In this document: positions 6,603 to 13,430 of the stretch, piece by piece
How positions within the stretch are numbered: position 1 is the stretch's first letter
Layout: every line of letters starts with the position of its first letter
Origin: Candidatus Borrarchaeota archaeon
GTDB lineage: Archaea > Asgardarchaeota > Sifarchaeia > Borrarchaeales > Borrarchaeaceae
Direction: 5' to 3'
NCBI GenBank assembly: GCA_016840645.1
Contig: JAEORY010000058.1
Location: 1 to 13,430, forward strand
DNA length: 13,430 bases
Program-made: the position numbers and the translations under genes
Notes under the pieces: model-generated
What the model saw: only the letters and a program-made list of their open reading frames with translations
What the model was told of the DNA's origin: nothing
The model's database searches: none

Positions 6603-9600
6603 TTGAGCGAAGAAAATAAAATGGATCAAATTCTTGTTTTGGGCGGAGGTGTTGCAGGAATCGCAGCAGCGTTAGATTTGGCAGAACAAGGTCATACTGT
6701 CTATCTTGTTGAGAAATTACCTTCTATTGGAGGAAAAATGGCACAACTGGATAAGACATTCCCAACCCTTGACTGCTCAATTTGTATTCTTGCACCTAAA
6801 ATGGTTGAAGTCGCCCGTCATCCTAATATTAACCTATTGACCTATTCTGAACTCAAAGAGGTAGAAAAAAAGGGTGACTCTGGTTTTCGTGTCAAGATGA
6901 TAGCACACCCTAGGTATGTTGATGAAGAAAAATGTACTGGGTGTGGTCTGTGTGCTCAGTATTGCCCGATAAAGACGCCTAATGAATTCAATACCGATCT
7001 TGATGATAGAAGTGCAATCTATACCTTGTTTCCTCAAGCAGTACCACTTGTCTATACAATTGATCCAGAACACTGTCTTAATTTTAAGTATGGAATATGT
7101 CAAACATGTGAAGACATTTGTCCACCACAAGCAATTGACTATGATCAACAACCTCACGAATTTTCCATTGATGTAGCGTCCATTATAGTGGCTACTGGCT
7201 ATGATCTTCTTAATCCAAAAACTCTGGCTGAATATGGATATGATGTGTATCCTAATGTTCTGACATCTTTAGAATACGAGCGTCTTCTTTGTGCTACTGG
7301 TCCCACGAAAGGAGAACTTTTTACACCATCTGCTAGAAACCATCCGAAACGTATAGCATTTGTATTATGTGTAGGTTCAAGAAATGTTGATGTAAAACCC
7401 TACTGTTCTAAATTTTGTTGTATGTACTCGGCAAAAGCAGCTATAATAACCAAAGAACATCACCCTGATGTCGAAACATTTGTCTTTTATCATGATACGA
7501 GACCAATTGGAAAAGGTCACGAAGAATTTATCCAAAGAGCCCAGGACGAATTCGGGATAGTATACATAAAAGGACTACCAGTGCTAGAAGAAGACCCACA
7601 TACACAAGAAATTGTGATCGATTACATAGATATGCTCACTGGGAAAAAACACGAACTTCGTGCAGATATAGTAGTTTTATCTCCTGCAGTTATTCCCAAA
7701 AAGGATTCAGAGTCTCTAAAAGACATATTAGGTATTGAAACAGATGAGCATGGTTTTTTCAAATCTATTGACTCAGTTCACCTCATTGATTCAACTGTAC
7801 CTGGAATTTATCTATGCGGTTCATGTCATGGCCCTGAAGACATATCAACATCAGTCGCGGAAGGAAGTGGAGCGGCAGCAAGGGCAGCAGCAAGGACGAG
7901 CATAACTCGAGCAGAAAGAATAGAAAAACCAGTTTCTGAATTTTCAGTCAACCCATTCGATACGCCAAGGATTGGGGCGTTTGTTTGTCATTGTGGAATC
8001 AATATCGGGGGCGTTGTTAATGTTCCTGAAGTTGTGGAATACGTGAAAACTCTGCCGAATGTAGTTTATGCAACTGATAATTTATACACCTGTTCTTCCG
8101 ACACACAAGAGTTGATAAAAGAAAAAATAAAAGAGCATGACCTAAATCGAGTAATTGTTGCAGCATGTACTCCTAGAACACATGAGTCTCTTTTTAGAGA
8201 AACCTGCCGTGACGCTGGACTAAACCCATATCTATTTGAGATGGCTAGCATAAGAGAACACGATTCATGGGTTCATATGCACGAACCCGAAAAAGCCACT
8301 GAAAAAGCAAAAGATTTAATGAGGATGGCTGTCAACCGAGCAGAATTCTTAACTCCATTAGGCACTATTTCCTCTAATGTCACACCAGCAGCACTTGTAA
8401 TTGGTGCAGGAGTTTCAGGAATGACAGCCGCTGCAGCAATATCCCAAAAAGGCTTTGATGTCTATTTAATTGAGAAAGAGAAGGCTGTTGGAGGCCTATT
8501 GCGAAAATTGGATTGGGTGAACTTTGAAAAAGCGATGGCCGAAGACATTTTGACGTCATTGGAAAAATTCGTCACAGAAAACGAAAGGATCCATTTAATG
8601 ACTGATTCTAAACTGAAAAACGTAGAAGGATCAATTGGAAACTTTGATATTACTGTAGTCCAAGCTGGTAATGAAAAGCAACAATTTAAAGTGGGTAGTA
8701 TCATCATCGCAACTGGAGCTGAAGAATATACCCCCAAAGAATTTTTTGGTAATCCGATATCTTCGAATGTCCATACTCAACTTGAATTGACTCGTTTAAT
8801 ACAAGAAGGTAAAATAAAAGATACTGATTCAATTGTAATGTTACAGTGTATTGGAACGCGTGAAAAGGAAGGCCGTACTTATTGTTCTATAATATGTTGT
8901 GCTAAAGCTATTATGAATGCATTGATGATTAAAGAAAAATATCCAAGCGCCAAAGTATACATAGTTTACCGTGACATTAGATTACATGGCGAAGAAGAAG
9001 AATATTATTGGAAAGCACAAGAAAAAGGCATTAACTTTATCCGTTATGATCATGAAAGACCACCAAAAGTCAGGACAAATCCAGACGGCACACTTGCTGT
9101 TGAATTTTTCGATATGATCAATCAACTTGGATTTGATATTACAGCTAATAAAGTTATTCTCAGTACACCCCTTATACCGCGTGATGGGAATAAAGAACTA
9201 TCTGAAATGCTAAAAATTCCATTAGATATAACAAATGGCTTCTTTTTTGAGGCTCACCCTAAACTAAGACCAGTTGACTTCGCAACTGATGGTATATATC
9301 TTGCTGGAACTGCTCATGGTCCAAAGAGTATCTCTGAATCTATCAGTCAAGCACTTGGCGCAGCATCAAGGGCGCTCATTCCATTAATGAAAGGAGAAAT
9401 CGAAAGCGAAGGAATTGTTGCAGTAGTCGATTCAGACTTATGTATTGGCTGCGCCAATTGTGACTTTGTTTGTGCTTATAGAGCTGTAGGCGCTTCAATA
9501 GGCGAAAATAAATTTATTTCAGAAGTTAACCCACTACTCTGCAAAGGTTGTGGAGTCTGTGCCGTTACTTGCCCTGCTAATGCTATTACTATGCAACACT

Positions 9601-10094
9601 ATACCAATGAGCAGGTATTCGCTATGATCCAAGCAGCTTTAGCTGAAGTAGCAGACAATTCTGAGCCGACGATTCTTTCATTCTTGTGTAATTGGTGTAG
9701 TTATGCAGGAGCTGATATGGCGGGCGTCAGTCGATACCAGTATCCCCCAAATGTTCGTGCTATAAGGGTAATGTGTTCAGGAAGAGTTGACCCACTCTAC
9801 ATTCTTATGGCTTTTTCCTTAGGTGCAGACGGTGTCCTTGTCGGTGGCTGTCATCTGGGTGATTGCCATTACATTAAGGGGAATGTTTTTGCTGAAAAAA
9901 GGATAAACGATGTAAAAACTTGGTTAGAAGCAATAGGGCTTGAACCAGAACGCCTTCGCTTAGAATGGGTCTCTGCTAGCGAAGGAAAGAAATTTTCTCA
10001 AGTTATAACTGAGTTTGTGAACGATCTTAAAGAGCTTGGAGCAACTCCACTCAAATCAAGTTCCATTTTCTCTTCTCGGGAGGCGAAAACATGA
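6603..10094 (+). CDS. hdrA: Tandem HdrA-HdrA fusion with C-terminal MvhD domain
   Basis: The flavin- and iron-sulfur-containing electron-bifurcating subunit of a heterodisulfide-reductase-type complex, 1163 aa. Unit 1 (1-440): FAD Rossmann motif (VLGGGVAGIAAALDLAEQG, 12-30), DCSICILAPKM, an inserted ferredoxin (Cys111/114/117/121 and Cys158/166/169/173), the CCMYSAKAA motif at Cys272-273, and a closing FAD motif ending GSGAAARAAA. Unit 2 (455-930): the canonical HdrA N-terminal Cys domain (FVCHCGINIGGVV, YTCSSD, AACTPRTHE), a second FAD fold (VIGAGVSGMTAA, 599-610) and ICCAKAI at Cys765-766, but no ferredoxin insert. It then has a two-cluster ferredoxin (Cys947/950/953/957 and 980/983/986/990) and an MvhD/FlpD [2Fe-2S] domain (about 1020-1145; CNWC, MCSGRVD, GGCHLGDCHY). 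Single HdrA is about 650 aa and MvhD about 140 aa, so this is one complete HdrA-MvhD plus a second flavin module. It overlaps hdrC by ATGA. A resemblance to QmoA plus QmoB is possible, but the HdrC and HdrB neighbours favour Hdr. Confidence 0.93.
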   Translation: MSEENKMDQILVLGGGVAGIAAALDLAEQGHTVYLVEKLPSIGGKMAQLDKTFPTLDCSICILAPKMVEVARHPNINLLTYSELKEVEKKGDSGFRVKMIAHPRYVDEEKCTGCGLCAQYCPIKTPNEFNTDLDDRSAIYTLFPQAVPLVYTIDPEHCLNFKYGICQTCEDICPPQAIDYDQQPHEFSIDVASIIVATGYDLLNPKTLAEYGYDVYPNVLTSLEYERLLCATGPTKGELFTPSARNHPKRIAFVLCVGSRNVDVKPYCSKFCCMYSAKAAIITKEHHPDVETFVFYHDTRPIGKGHEEFIQRAQDEFGIVYIKGLPVLEEDPHTQEIVIDYIDMLTGKKHELRADIVVLSPAVIPKKDSESLKDILGIETDEHGFFKSIDSVHLIDSTVPGIYLCGSCHGPEDISTSVAEGSGAAARAAARTSITRAERIEKPVSEFSVNPFDTPRIGAFVCHCGINIGGVVNVPEVVEYVKTLPNVVYATDNLYTCSSDTQELIKEKIKEHDLNRVIVAACTPRTHESLFRETCRDAGLNPYLFEMASIREHDSWVHMHEPEKATEKAKDLMRMAVNRAEFLTPLGTISSNVTPAALVIGAGVSGMTAAAAISQKGFDVYLIEKEKAVGGLLRKLDWVNFEKAMAEDILTSLEKFVTENERIHLMTDSKLKNVEGSIGNFDITVVQAGNEKQQFKVGSIIIATGAEEYTPKEFFGNPISSNVHTQLELTRLIQEGKIKDTDSIVMLQCIGTREKEGRTYCSIICCAKAIMNALMIKEKYPSAKVYIVYRDIRLHGEEEEYYWKAQEKGINFIRYDHERPPKVRTNPDGTLAVEFFDMINQLGFDITANKVILSTPLIPRDGNKELSEMLKIPLDITNGFFFEAHPKLRPVDFATDGIYLAGTAHGPKSISESISQALGAASRALIPLMKGEIESEGIVAVVDSDLCIGCANCDFVCAYRAVGASIGENKFISEVNPLLCKGCGVCAVTCPANAITMQHYTNEQVFAMIQAALAEVADNSEPTILSFLCNWCSYAGADMAGVSRYQYPPNVRAIRVMCSGRVDPLYILMAFSLGADGVLVGGCHLGDCHYIKGNVFAEKRINDVKTWLEAIGLEPERLRLEWVSASEGKKFSQVITEFVNDLKELGATPLKSSSIFSSREAKT

Positions 10095-10618
10095 CGGCAG
10101 TTAAACAAACTATAGATGATTCTGATATTGATCCCAATTTCAAATATGAATTAGCAAATATTCTCGGAGAAAAAGCACTTCTTCATTGTTTCCAATGCGG
10201 TACGTGTACTTCATCATGTCCTGTGGCAGATGATGTAGACATCAAGCCACATCAGATAATAGGCATGACTTTGCTAGGTTTGAAGGGAAAATTACTGCAA
10301 AGTAAAACAATATGGCTTTGTGCAGCCTGTTTAGCCTGTGCCGAGCATTGTCCAAGAGGTGTTCGATCTTTCTATCTTCAATCTGTCCTTAAAAACTTAG
10401 CTGCTAGAGCAAATAATCTCCCTGAAGGTATCCGGGAAGAAGGCGAAATCATATTAACTACAGGGCTAGCTATTCCTATTTCATCTGGAATAATTAAGAG
10501 AAGGAAAAAATTAGGATTGCCTGACTTAACTCCTCCTGATGCAGAAACATTTCAAAAGATAGCTGAAGTAACAGGAGTCGCGTCATTACTTTCCAAGAAA
10601 GGAGGAAAAGAAAAATGA
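10091..10618 (+). CDS. hdrC: Heterodisulfide reductase subunit C (HdrC)
   Basis: The ferredoxin-like subunit that passes electrons from HdrA to HdrB; 175 aa and soluble, with no membrane helix, so it belongs to the cytoplasmic HdrABC type rather than HdrDE. Two classical [4Fe-4S] motifs are present: CFQCGTCTSSCP (Cys33/36/39/43) and CAACLACAEHCPRG (Cys77/80/83/87). The residues after about 90 are helical, as in the family. The ATG overlaps the hdrA stop (ATGA), with GGGAGG 7 nt upstream inside hdrA, indicating coupled translation. Length and cysteine spacing are normal. Confidence 0.94.
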   Translation: MTAVKQTIDDSDIDPNFKYELANILGEKALLHCFQCGTCTSSCPVADDVDIKPHQIIGMTLLGLKGKLLQSKTIWLCAACLACAEHCPRGVRSFYLQSVLKNLAARANNLPEGIREEGEIILTTGLAIPISSGIIKRRKKLGLPDLTPPDAETFQKIAEVTGVASLLSKKGGKEK

Positions 10619-11505
10619 TGGATTATGCGTTATTTTTAGGCTGTATTATTCCATATAGACTTCCTCAACTGGAAGCAGCTGCGCGAAAAACCTTACAAAA
10701 ACTTGATGTGAATTTGCATGAAATGCAAGGCGCAGGCTGCTGTAGTGATCCTGCCGCAACTCCAGCACTTGATTACAAGACCGCTTTAGCTGTAGCGGCT
10801 AATAATATTTGTATTGCAGAGGAAATGGAGTTAGATATTCTTAATTTGTGCAATGGCTGTTTTCATTCTTTGAAATTGTCAAATGAAACTCTGAAGAATA
10901 AACCTCGCCTCAAAAATCAAGTCAATGAAATTCTTGCACACGTTGGAAAAGAATTTAAGGGCACAATAAATATTAGACACTTGTTAGAGGTAATGTACAA
11001 AGACATAGGACTAGAAAGGATTAAAGATGAAATAAAGACCCCATTCAAAGACTTAAAGGTTTCAGTTCATTATGGTTGCCATGTATTGCGCCCGTCAAAT
11101 GTCCTTAATGTTGACGACCCGCTCCGCCCAGAATCACTTGATCGCCTAGTTAAATTGACTGGAGCTGAGAGTGTCAAATACATGCGAAAAATGAACTGCT
11201 GTAATTACTGCATTCGCGTAGTCGATAAAGATATCTCTTTAAAACTTTCAGCAGAAAAAATGAAACACATTAAACAGGCCCAAGCTGACTGTATAGTTCT
11301 TCTATGTCCTGGATGTTTTATGCAATATGATCTTACTCAAAAAGAAATAATCCGACTTTTAGAAGAAGAGATGTTCAGTATACCTGTCTTCTCCTATTCG
11401 CAACTCCTCGGACTTGCAATGGATATATCTGCTGAGGAATTAGGTTTGCAGTTTCATAGGGTAAAACTTAAGGAACTCTTTGAAAAACCAGCACTATTTG
11501 CTTGA
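10615..11505 (+). CDS. hdrB: Heterodisulfide reductase subunit B (HdrB), CCG-domain catalytic subunit
   Basis: In methanogens HdrB carries two non-cubane [4Fe-4S] clusters that cleave the CoM-S-S-CoB disulfide; homologues in non-methanogens use other or unknown acceptors. Both CCG motifs are complete: Cys10, Cys42-Cys43, Cys79 and Cys82 (spacings 31 and 35), and Cys155, Cys195-Cys196, Cys231 and Cys234 (spacings 39 and 34). At 296 aa it is normal length. No mcr gene or other sign of methanogenesis appears in the window, so the true substrate is open. ATG 10615 overlaps the hdrC stop, with GGAGG at 10601-10605; ATG 10618 is a possible alternative. It is the last gene of the operon, and a T9 tract follows. 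Confidence 0.94.
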   Translation: MMDYALFLGCIIPYRLPQLEAAARKTLQKLDVNLHEMQGAGCCSDPAATPALDYKTALAVAANNICIAEEMELDILNLCNGCFHSLKLSNETLKNKPRLKNQVNEILAHVGKEFKGTINIRHLLEVMYKDIGLERIKDEIKTPFKDLKVSVHYGCHVLRPSNVLNVDDPLRPESLDRLVKLTGAESVKYMRKMNCCNYCIRVVDKDISLKLSAEKMKHIKQAQADCIVLLCPGCFMQYDLTQKEIIRLLEEEMFSIPVFSYSQLLGLAMDISAEELGLQFHRVKLKELFEKPALFA

Positions 11506-11540
11506 TATTGAAAAACCATTCAGATAAGATGTTTTAAAGT

Positions 11541-11551
11541 GCTTTTTTTTT
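11541..11551 (+). terminator. T9 tract terminating the redox operon
   Basis: Nine consecutive T (11543-11551), 38 nt after the hdrB stop, with no clear stem before it. This is typical of factor-independent archaeal termination. Confidence 0.55.
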
Positions 11552-11647
11552 ACCTTCTATTATCATGTTTATAAAACGTTTAAAGCCCTGCTAAAAATCT
11601 AATTCTCATTTCGTAAATGAAAGAAGTTTTTTACAGACAACTAAGCA

Positions 11648-11699
11648 AGAAAGCACCACAGCTTCAGCGTGGTGATGGATTGCGGTAGTTTGTGTTCAC
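11648..11699 (+). repeat. Degenerate IS200/IS605-type right-end hairpin, copy 1
   Basis: The hairpin has stem CACCAC/GTGGTG (11654-11659 and 11669-11674), a single bulged A (11660), an inner GCT/AGC stem and a 2-nt loop. Bulged stems of this kind are what TnpA transposases of this family recognise. The flank GCAAGAAAGC before it and GGTAGTT...TTCAC after it match the right end of the TnpB remnant 500 bp downstream, with an insertion of a few bases. It is best read as the surviving right end of another, mostly deleted element in the same orientation; a left-end hairpin is the alternative. Confidence 0.5.
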
Positions 11700-11731
11700 T
11701 TTCATCATAGAGTCTCCCTTACACTTTAATA

Positions 11732-12184
11732 ATGGTGCCCCTCTCATACTGTGATGAATATTGCGAGGAAGGCAGGGCTAGATACAAAACTATGACTCTT
11801 GGTAGCATCACAGATAAGACCATGTTATCAGCTGCATTCGGAGGGATACTACGCACACTTGCAGACAAGGTGCATACTCCAATTAAAGTGGATAGGTGGT
11901 TTCCTTCCACCAAAACCTGTTCGCGCTGTGGTACTATTCGCGACATAGGATTGGATGGACGAGTCTCTATCTGTCCAGTCTGTGGTTTAATGATAGATAG
12001 AGATTTCAATTCAAGTCATAACCTAGAAAACGAAGGGTTAAAACTAGTACCTACGGGACGTAGGGATGTTAAGCCTGTGGAGACTGAATCCTCTACTGTG
12101 GCATCGCTGGAATACTTAAACAGTATTCCCTATGTCACAGCAAGTTCGATCGTTGAAGCAGGAAGCCTCACTGCTTTAGCGTGA
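11732..12184 (+). pseudogene. tnpB: TnpB (IS200/IS605 OrfB) C-terminal remnant
   Basis: TnpB is the RNA-guided nuclease carried by IS200/IS605-type elements. Only the last third survives, 150 codons where full proteins have roughly 370-420. Recognisable parts are the stretch leading into the zinc ribbon (KVDRWFPSTKTCSRCG), the four zinc-ribbon cysteines (Cys63, 66, 81, 84) and the third RuvC motif (IDRDFNSSHNLENEG; acidic residue Asp91). The tail EAGSLTALA runs into the right-end hairpin, as is normal for this group. The parts carrying the first two RuvC acidic residues are gone, so it cannot be an active nuclease. Residues 1-20 do not resemble TnpB, so ATG 11732 is probably fortuitous. No tnpA is present. 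Confidence 0.85.
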
Positions 12185-12194
12185 GGTAGTTCAC
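12157..12194 (+). repeat. IS200/IS605-type right end (hairpin), copy 2
   Basis: Stem CCTCAC/GTGAGG (12166-12171 and 12181-12186), bulged T (12172), inner GCT/AGC and a TT loop, followed by GTAGTTCAC, a common right-end sequence of TnpB elements. It overlaps the last codons and stop of the tnpB remnant. The element boundary is probably near 12194. The stem differs from copy 1 by paired changes on both arms, so the fold is conserved rather than just the sequence. Confidence 0.6.
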
Positions 12195-12308
12195 GAAATT
12201 TAAAGTTAGCAAACAGGCCATCCAAAACATTATTAGAAATGTAATTGAAATAGCCTTTCAAATAAATCACTTGTTTTCATCAAATTTGATACAATAAGGG
12301 GTCACACA

Positions 12309-13430
12309 ATGGAATTGTCAAAAGATAGCGCTATTATTAGAGGGATAATCCATGTTTTTCTGGAAGGTGATTTGGAAGAACAAAAAGAAGCAACACAAGA
12401 ATTAAAGGAAATGGGCCATAATGCAATTGACCCTTTAATTCAAATCATAAGAGATGAAAAGGAGCGCAAACCAATTCGACTAGAAGCTGCAAGAGCAATT
12501 GTGGTGCTTGGTTCGGATAGCGTTGAGCCATTAATCGAACTGTTACAAGAAGATGATATAATCACACGTATGGCAGCAATAAGATCATTGGGCGCAATTA
12601 GTGACGCAAAGGCTGTACCTAAACTAATTGACAATATGCACACTGAGGAAAAAAAAATCAGGCTGGCTGCCATCTGGGCGTTAGGACAAATTAAAGATAA
12701 GCAATCAATTAGCCCTCTCCTCTCATTGTTAAGTGAATCCGACTGGGGGATACACATGGAGGCTATTGAGGCCCTAATAAAGATCGGTGATGATAATGCT
12801 CTTCTTAAATCGATTAATCCTCTAATATATGCTATTTACAATGAAGAAACTAATATTAGACGAATTGCTGTAACGCTTCTTGAAAAGATTAAAGAGAAGA
12901 TAAATATCGCAACATTTGCAGACATCTTCAATAAGCAAAAAGATCCTAATTTACGTAAAAGGCTGATAGACGCAATTGGTGAACTGCGAGACCCACGTAC
13001 TATATCGTTGTTAGTTTCTGTTATAGAAAAGGAGGAGACTGCAGCTCTTAGAGCCAGTGCCCTTGTGTCGCTCCAAAAAGTTGACACTGAAGAAGCCTAC
13101 AAATGGGCTATATGTAGTCTTTCAGATGAAGATTTGGACGTTAGATACAGTGCGGTGGAAGTTCTCAAGAAACTTAAAGACAAACGCGCTGTAGCGCCAC
13201 TTATCGCTAAATTAAATGATGAAAAAATTATAAAAGCAACTATTGAAGCCTTAGGTGAGATCGGTGACCCGAAGGCAGTTGATTCATTGATACCAATATT
13301 AGAGAGCCCTAATCCCTTTCTTCGGGCAAGTGTAGTTTTAGCATTGGGCCAAATTGACACAGATTCAAAGAAAACAGTTAAACCATTAATCAAGGCAATG
13401 AATGATAAGGATGAAGAAGTTCAATGTCTA
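12309..13430 (+). CDS. HEAT-repeat (PBS-lyase-like) protein, 3' end outside the window
   Basis: Open from ATG 12309 to the window edge: 374 codons with no stop, so the protein is partial. It is a regular solenoid of about 31-residue HEAT repeats, roughly eleven, with patterns such as AVPKLIDNMHTEEKKIRLAA, IWALGQIKDKQSISPLLSLL and EALGEIGDPKAVDSLIPILE. This is the short bacterial/archaeal HEAT type named after phycocyanobilin-lyase subunits, but nothing suggests lyase activity; a protein-binding scaffold is more likely. It has no signal peptide. GGGG (12299-12302) about 6 nt before the ATG may serve as the ribosome binding site. The gene starts 114 nt after the right end of the IS remnant. It differs from the HEAT protein at 1880-3262, which is more degenerate and has a separate C-terminal domain. 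Confidence 0.85.
   Translation, partial: MELSKDSAIIRGIIHVFLEGDLEEQKEATQELKEMGHNAIDPLIQIIRDEKERKPIRLEAARAIVVLGSDSVEPLIELLQEDDIITRMAAIRSLGAISDAKAVPKLIDNMHTEEKKIRLAAIWALGQIKDKQSISPLLSLLSESDWGIHMEAIEALIKIGDDNALLKSINPLIYAIYNEETNIRRIAVTLLEKIKEKINIATFADIFNKQKDPNLRKRLIDAIGELRDPRTISLLVSVIEKEETAALRASALVSLQKVDTEEAYKWAICSLSDEDLDVRYSAVEVLKKLKDKRAVAPLIAKLNDEKIIKATIEALGEIGDPKAVDSLIPILESPNPFLRASVVLALGQIDTDSKKTVKPLIKAMNDKDEEVQCL

Larger units (their letters stand above)
11506..11731. other. Intergenic stretch between hdrB and the TnpB remnant
   Basis: Beyond the T9 tract, this 226-bp segment holds the first right-end-like hairpin (11648-11699). No coding sequence is recognisable on either strand. It is probably decayed insertion-sequence DNA. 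Confidence 0.5.

Noticed and set aside
6603..10094. Reading the large gene as a QmoA-QmoB fusion (sulfate-reduction electron transfer)
   Set aside because: QmoB-like C-terminal architecture is similar, but the inserted ferredoxin in unit 1 and the directly overlapping soluble HdrC and HdrB genes fit HdrABC better; no aprAB, sat or membrane-bound QmoC-like gene is present.
1..13430. CRISPR arrays, tRNA or rRNA genes
   Set aside because: Scanning by eye found no regularly spaced direct repeats, cloverleaf with TTCRANY arm, or conserved rRNA stretch.

Overview
The window looks like part of an archaeal chromosome. It is A+T rich. Several genes carry GGTGA-type ribosome binding sites matching the archaeal 16S rRNA 3' end, two of them before TTG starts. 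T-rich stretches follow several genes, and TATA-like boxes precede some. The gene set (Lrp/AsnC regulator, HEAT-repeat proteins, heterodisulfide-reductase-type redox genes, an IS200/IS605 TnpB remnant) fits an anaerobic archaeon using Wood-Ljungdahl-type C1 chemistry. A finer placement (Bathyarchaeia or an Asgard lineage, for example) is only a guess; no rRNA, tRNA or marker gene is present to settle it.

Layout. (1) 1-1845: end of an unseen upstream unit, then ilvD (dihydroxy-acid dehydratase, branched-chain amino acid synthesis). (2) 1880-4796, minus strand: a likely transcription unit of an Lrp/AsnC regulator, a histone-deacetylase-fold protein whose catalytic tyrosine position holds serine, and a HEAT-repeat protein with a possible winged-helix tail. 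It converges on ilvD. (3) 4797-5484: about 690 bp of A+T-rich intergenic DNA between divergent units, with a perfect 7-bp inverted repeat upstream of the regulator. (4) 5485-11505, plus strand: a redox operon containing a 108-aa orphan, a MetV-type protein (methylene-tetrahydrofolate reductase C-terminal family), a 1163-aa HdrA-HdrA-MvhD fusion, HdrC and HdrB. The last three genes overlap by ATGA. A nine-T tract follows. (5) 11506-12308: insertion-sequence debris, with two homologous right-end hairpins and a TnpB cut down to its C-terminal zinc ribbon. (6) 12309 to the window end: a second, open-ended HEAT-repeat gene.

How the genes may work together. HdrA/MvhD, HdrC and HdrB make up a complete flavin-based electron-bifurcating core: MvhD [2Fe-2S] entry, FAD and ferredoxin-type clusters, then the HdrC clusters and the HdrB CCG-type clusters. 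In acetogens such as Moorella, MetV and MetF associate with HdrABC-MvhD for methylene-H4F reduction. Here MetV sits in the operon but MetF, a hydrogenase and a formate dehydrogenase do not appear in the window. The most interesting proposal is therefore an archaeal MetV-Hdr complex with an unidentified partner, built on an unusual double-flavin HdrA and perhaps including the 108-aa orphan protein.
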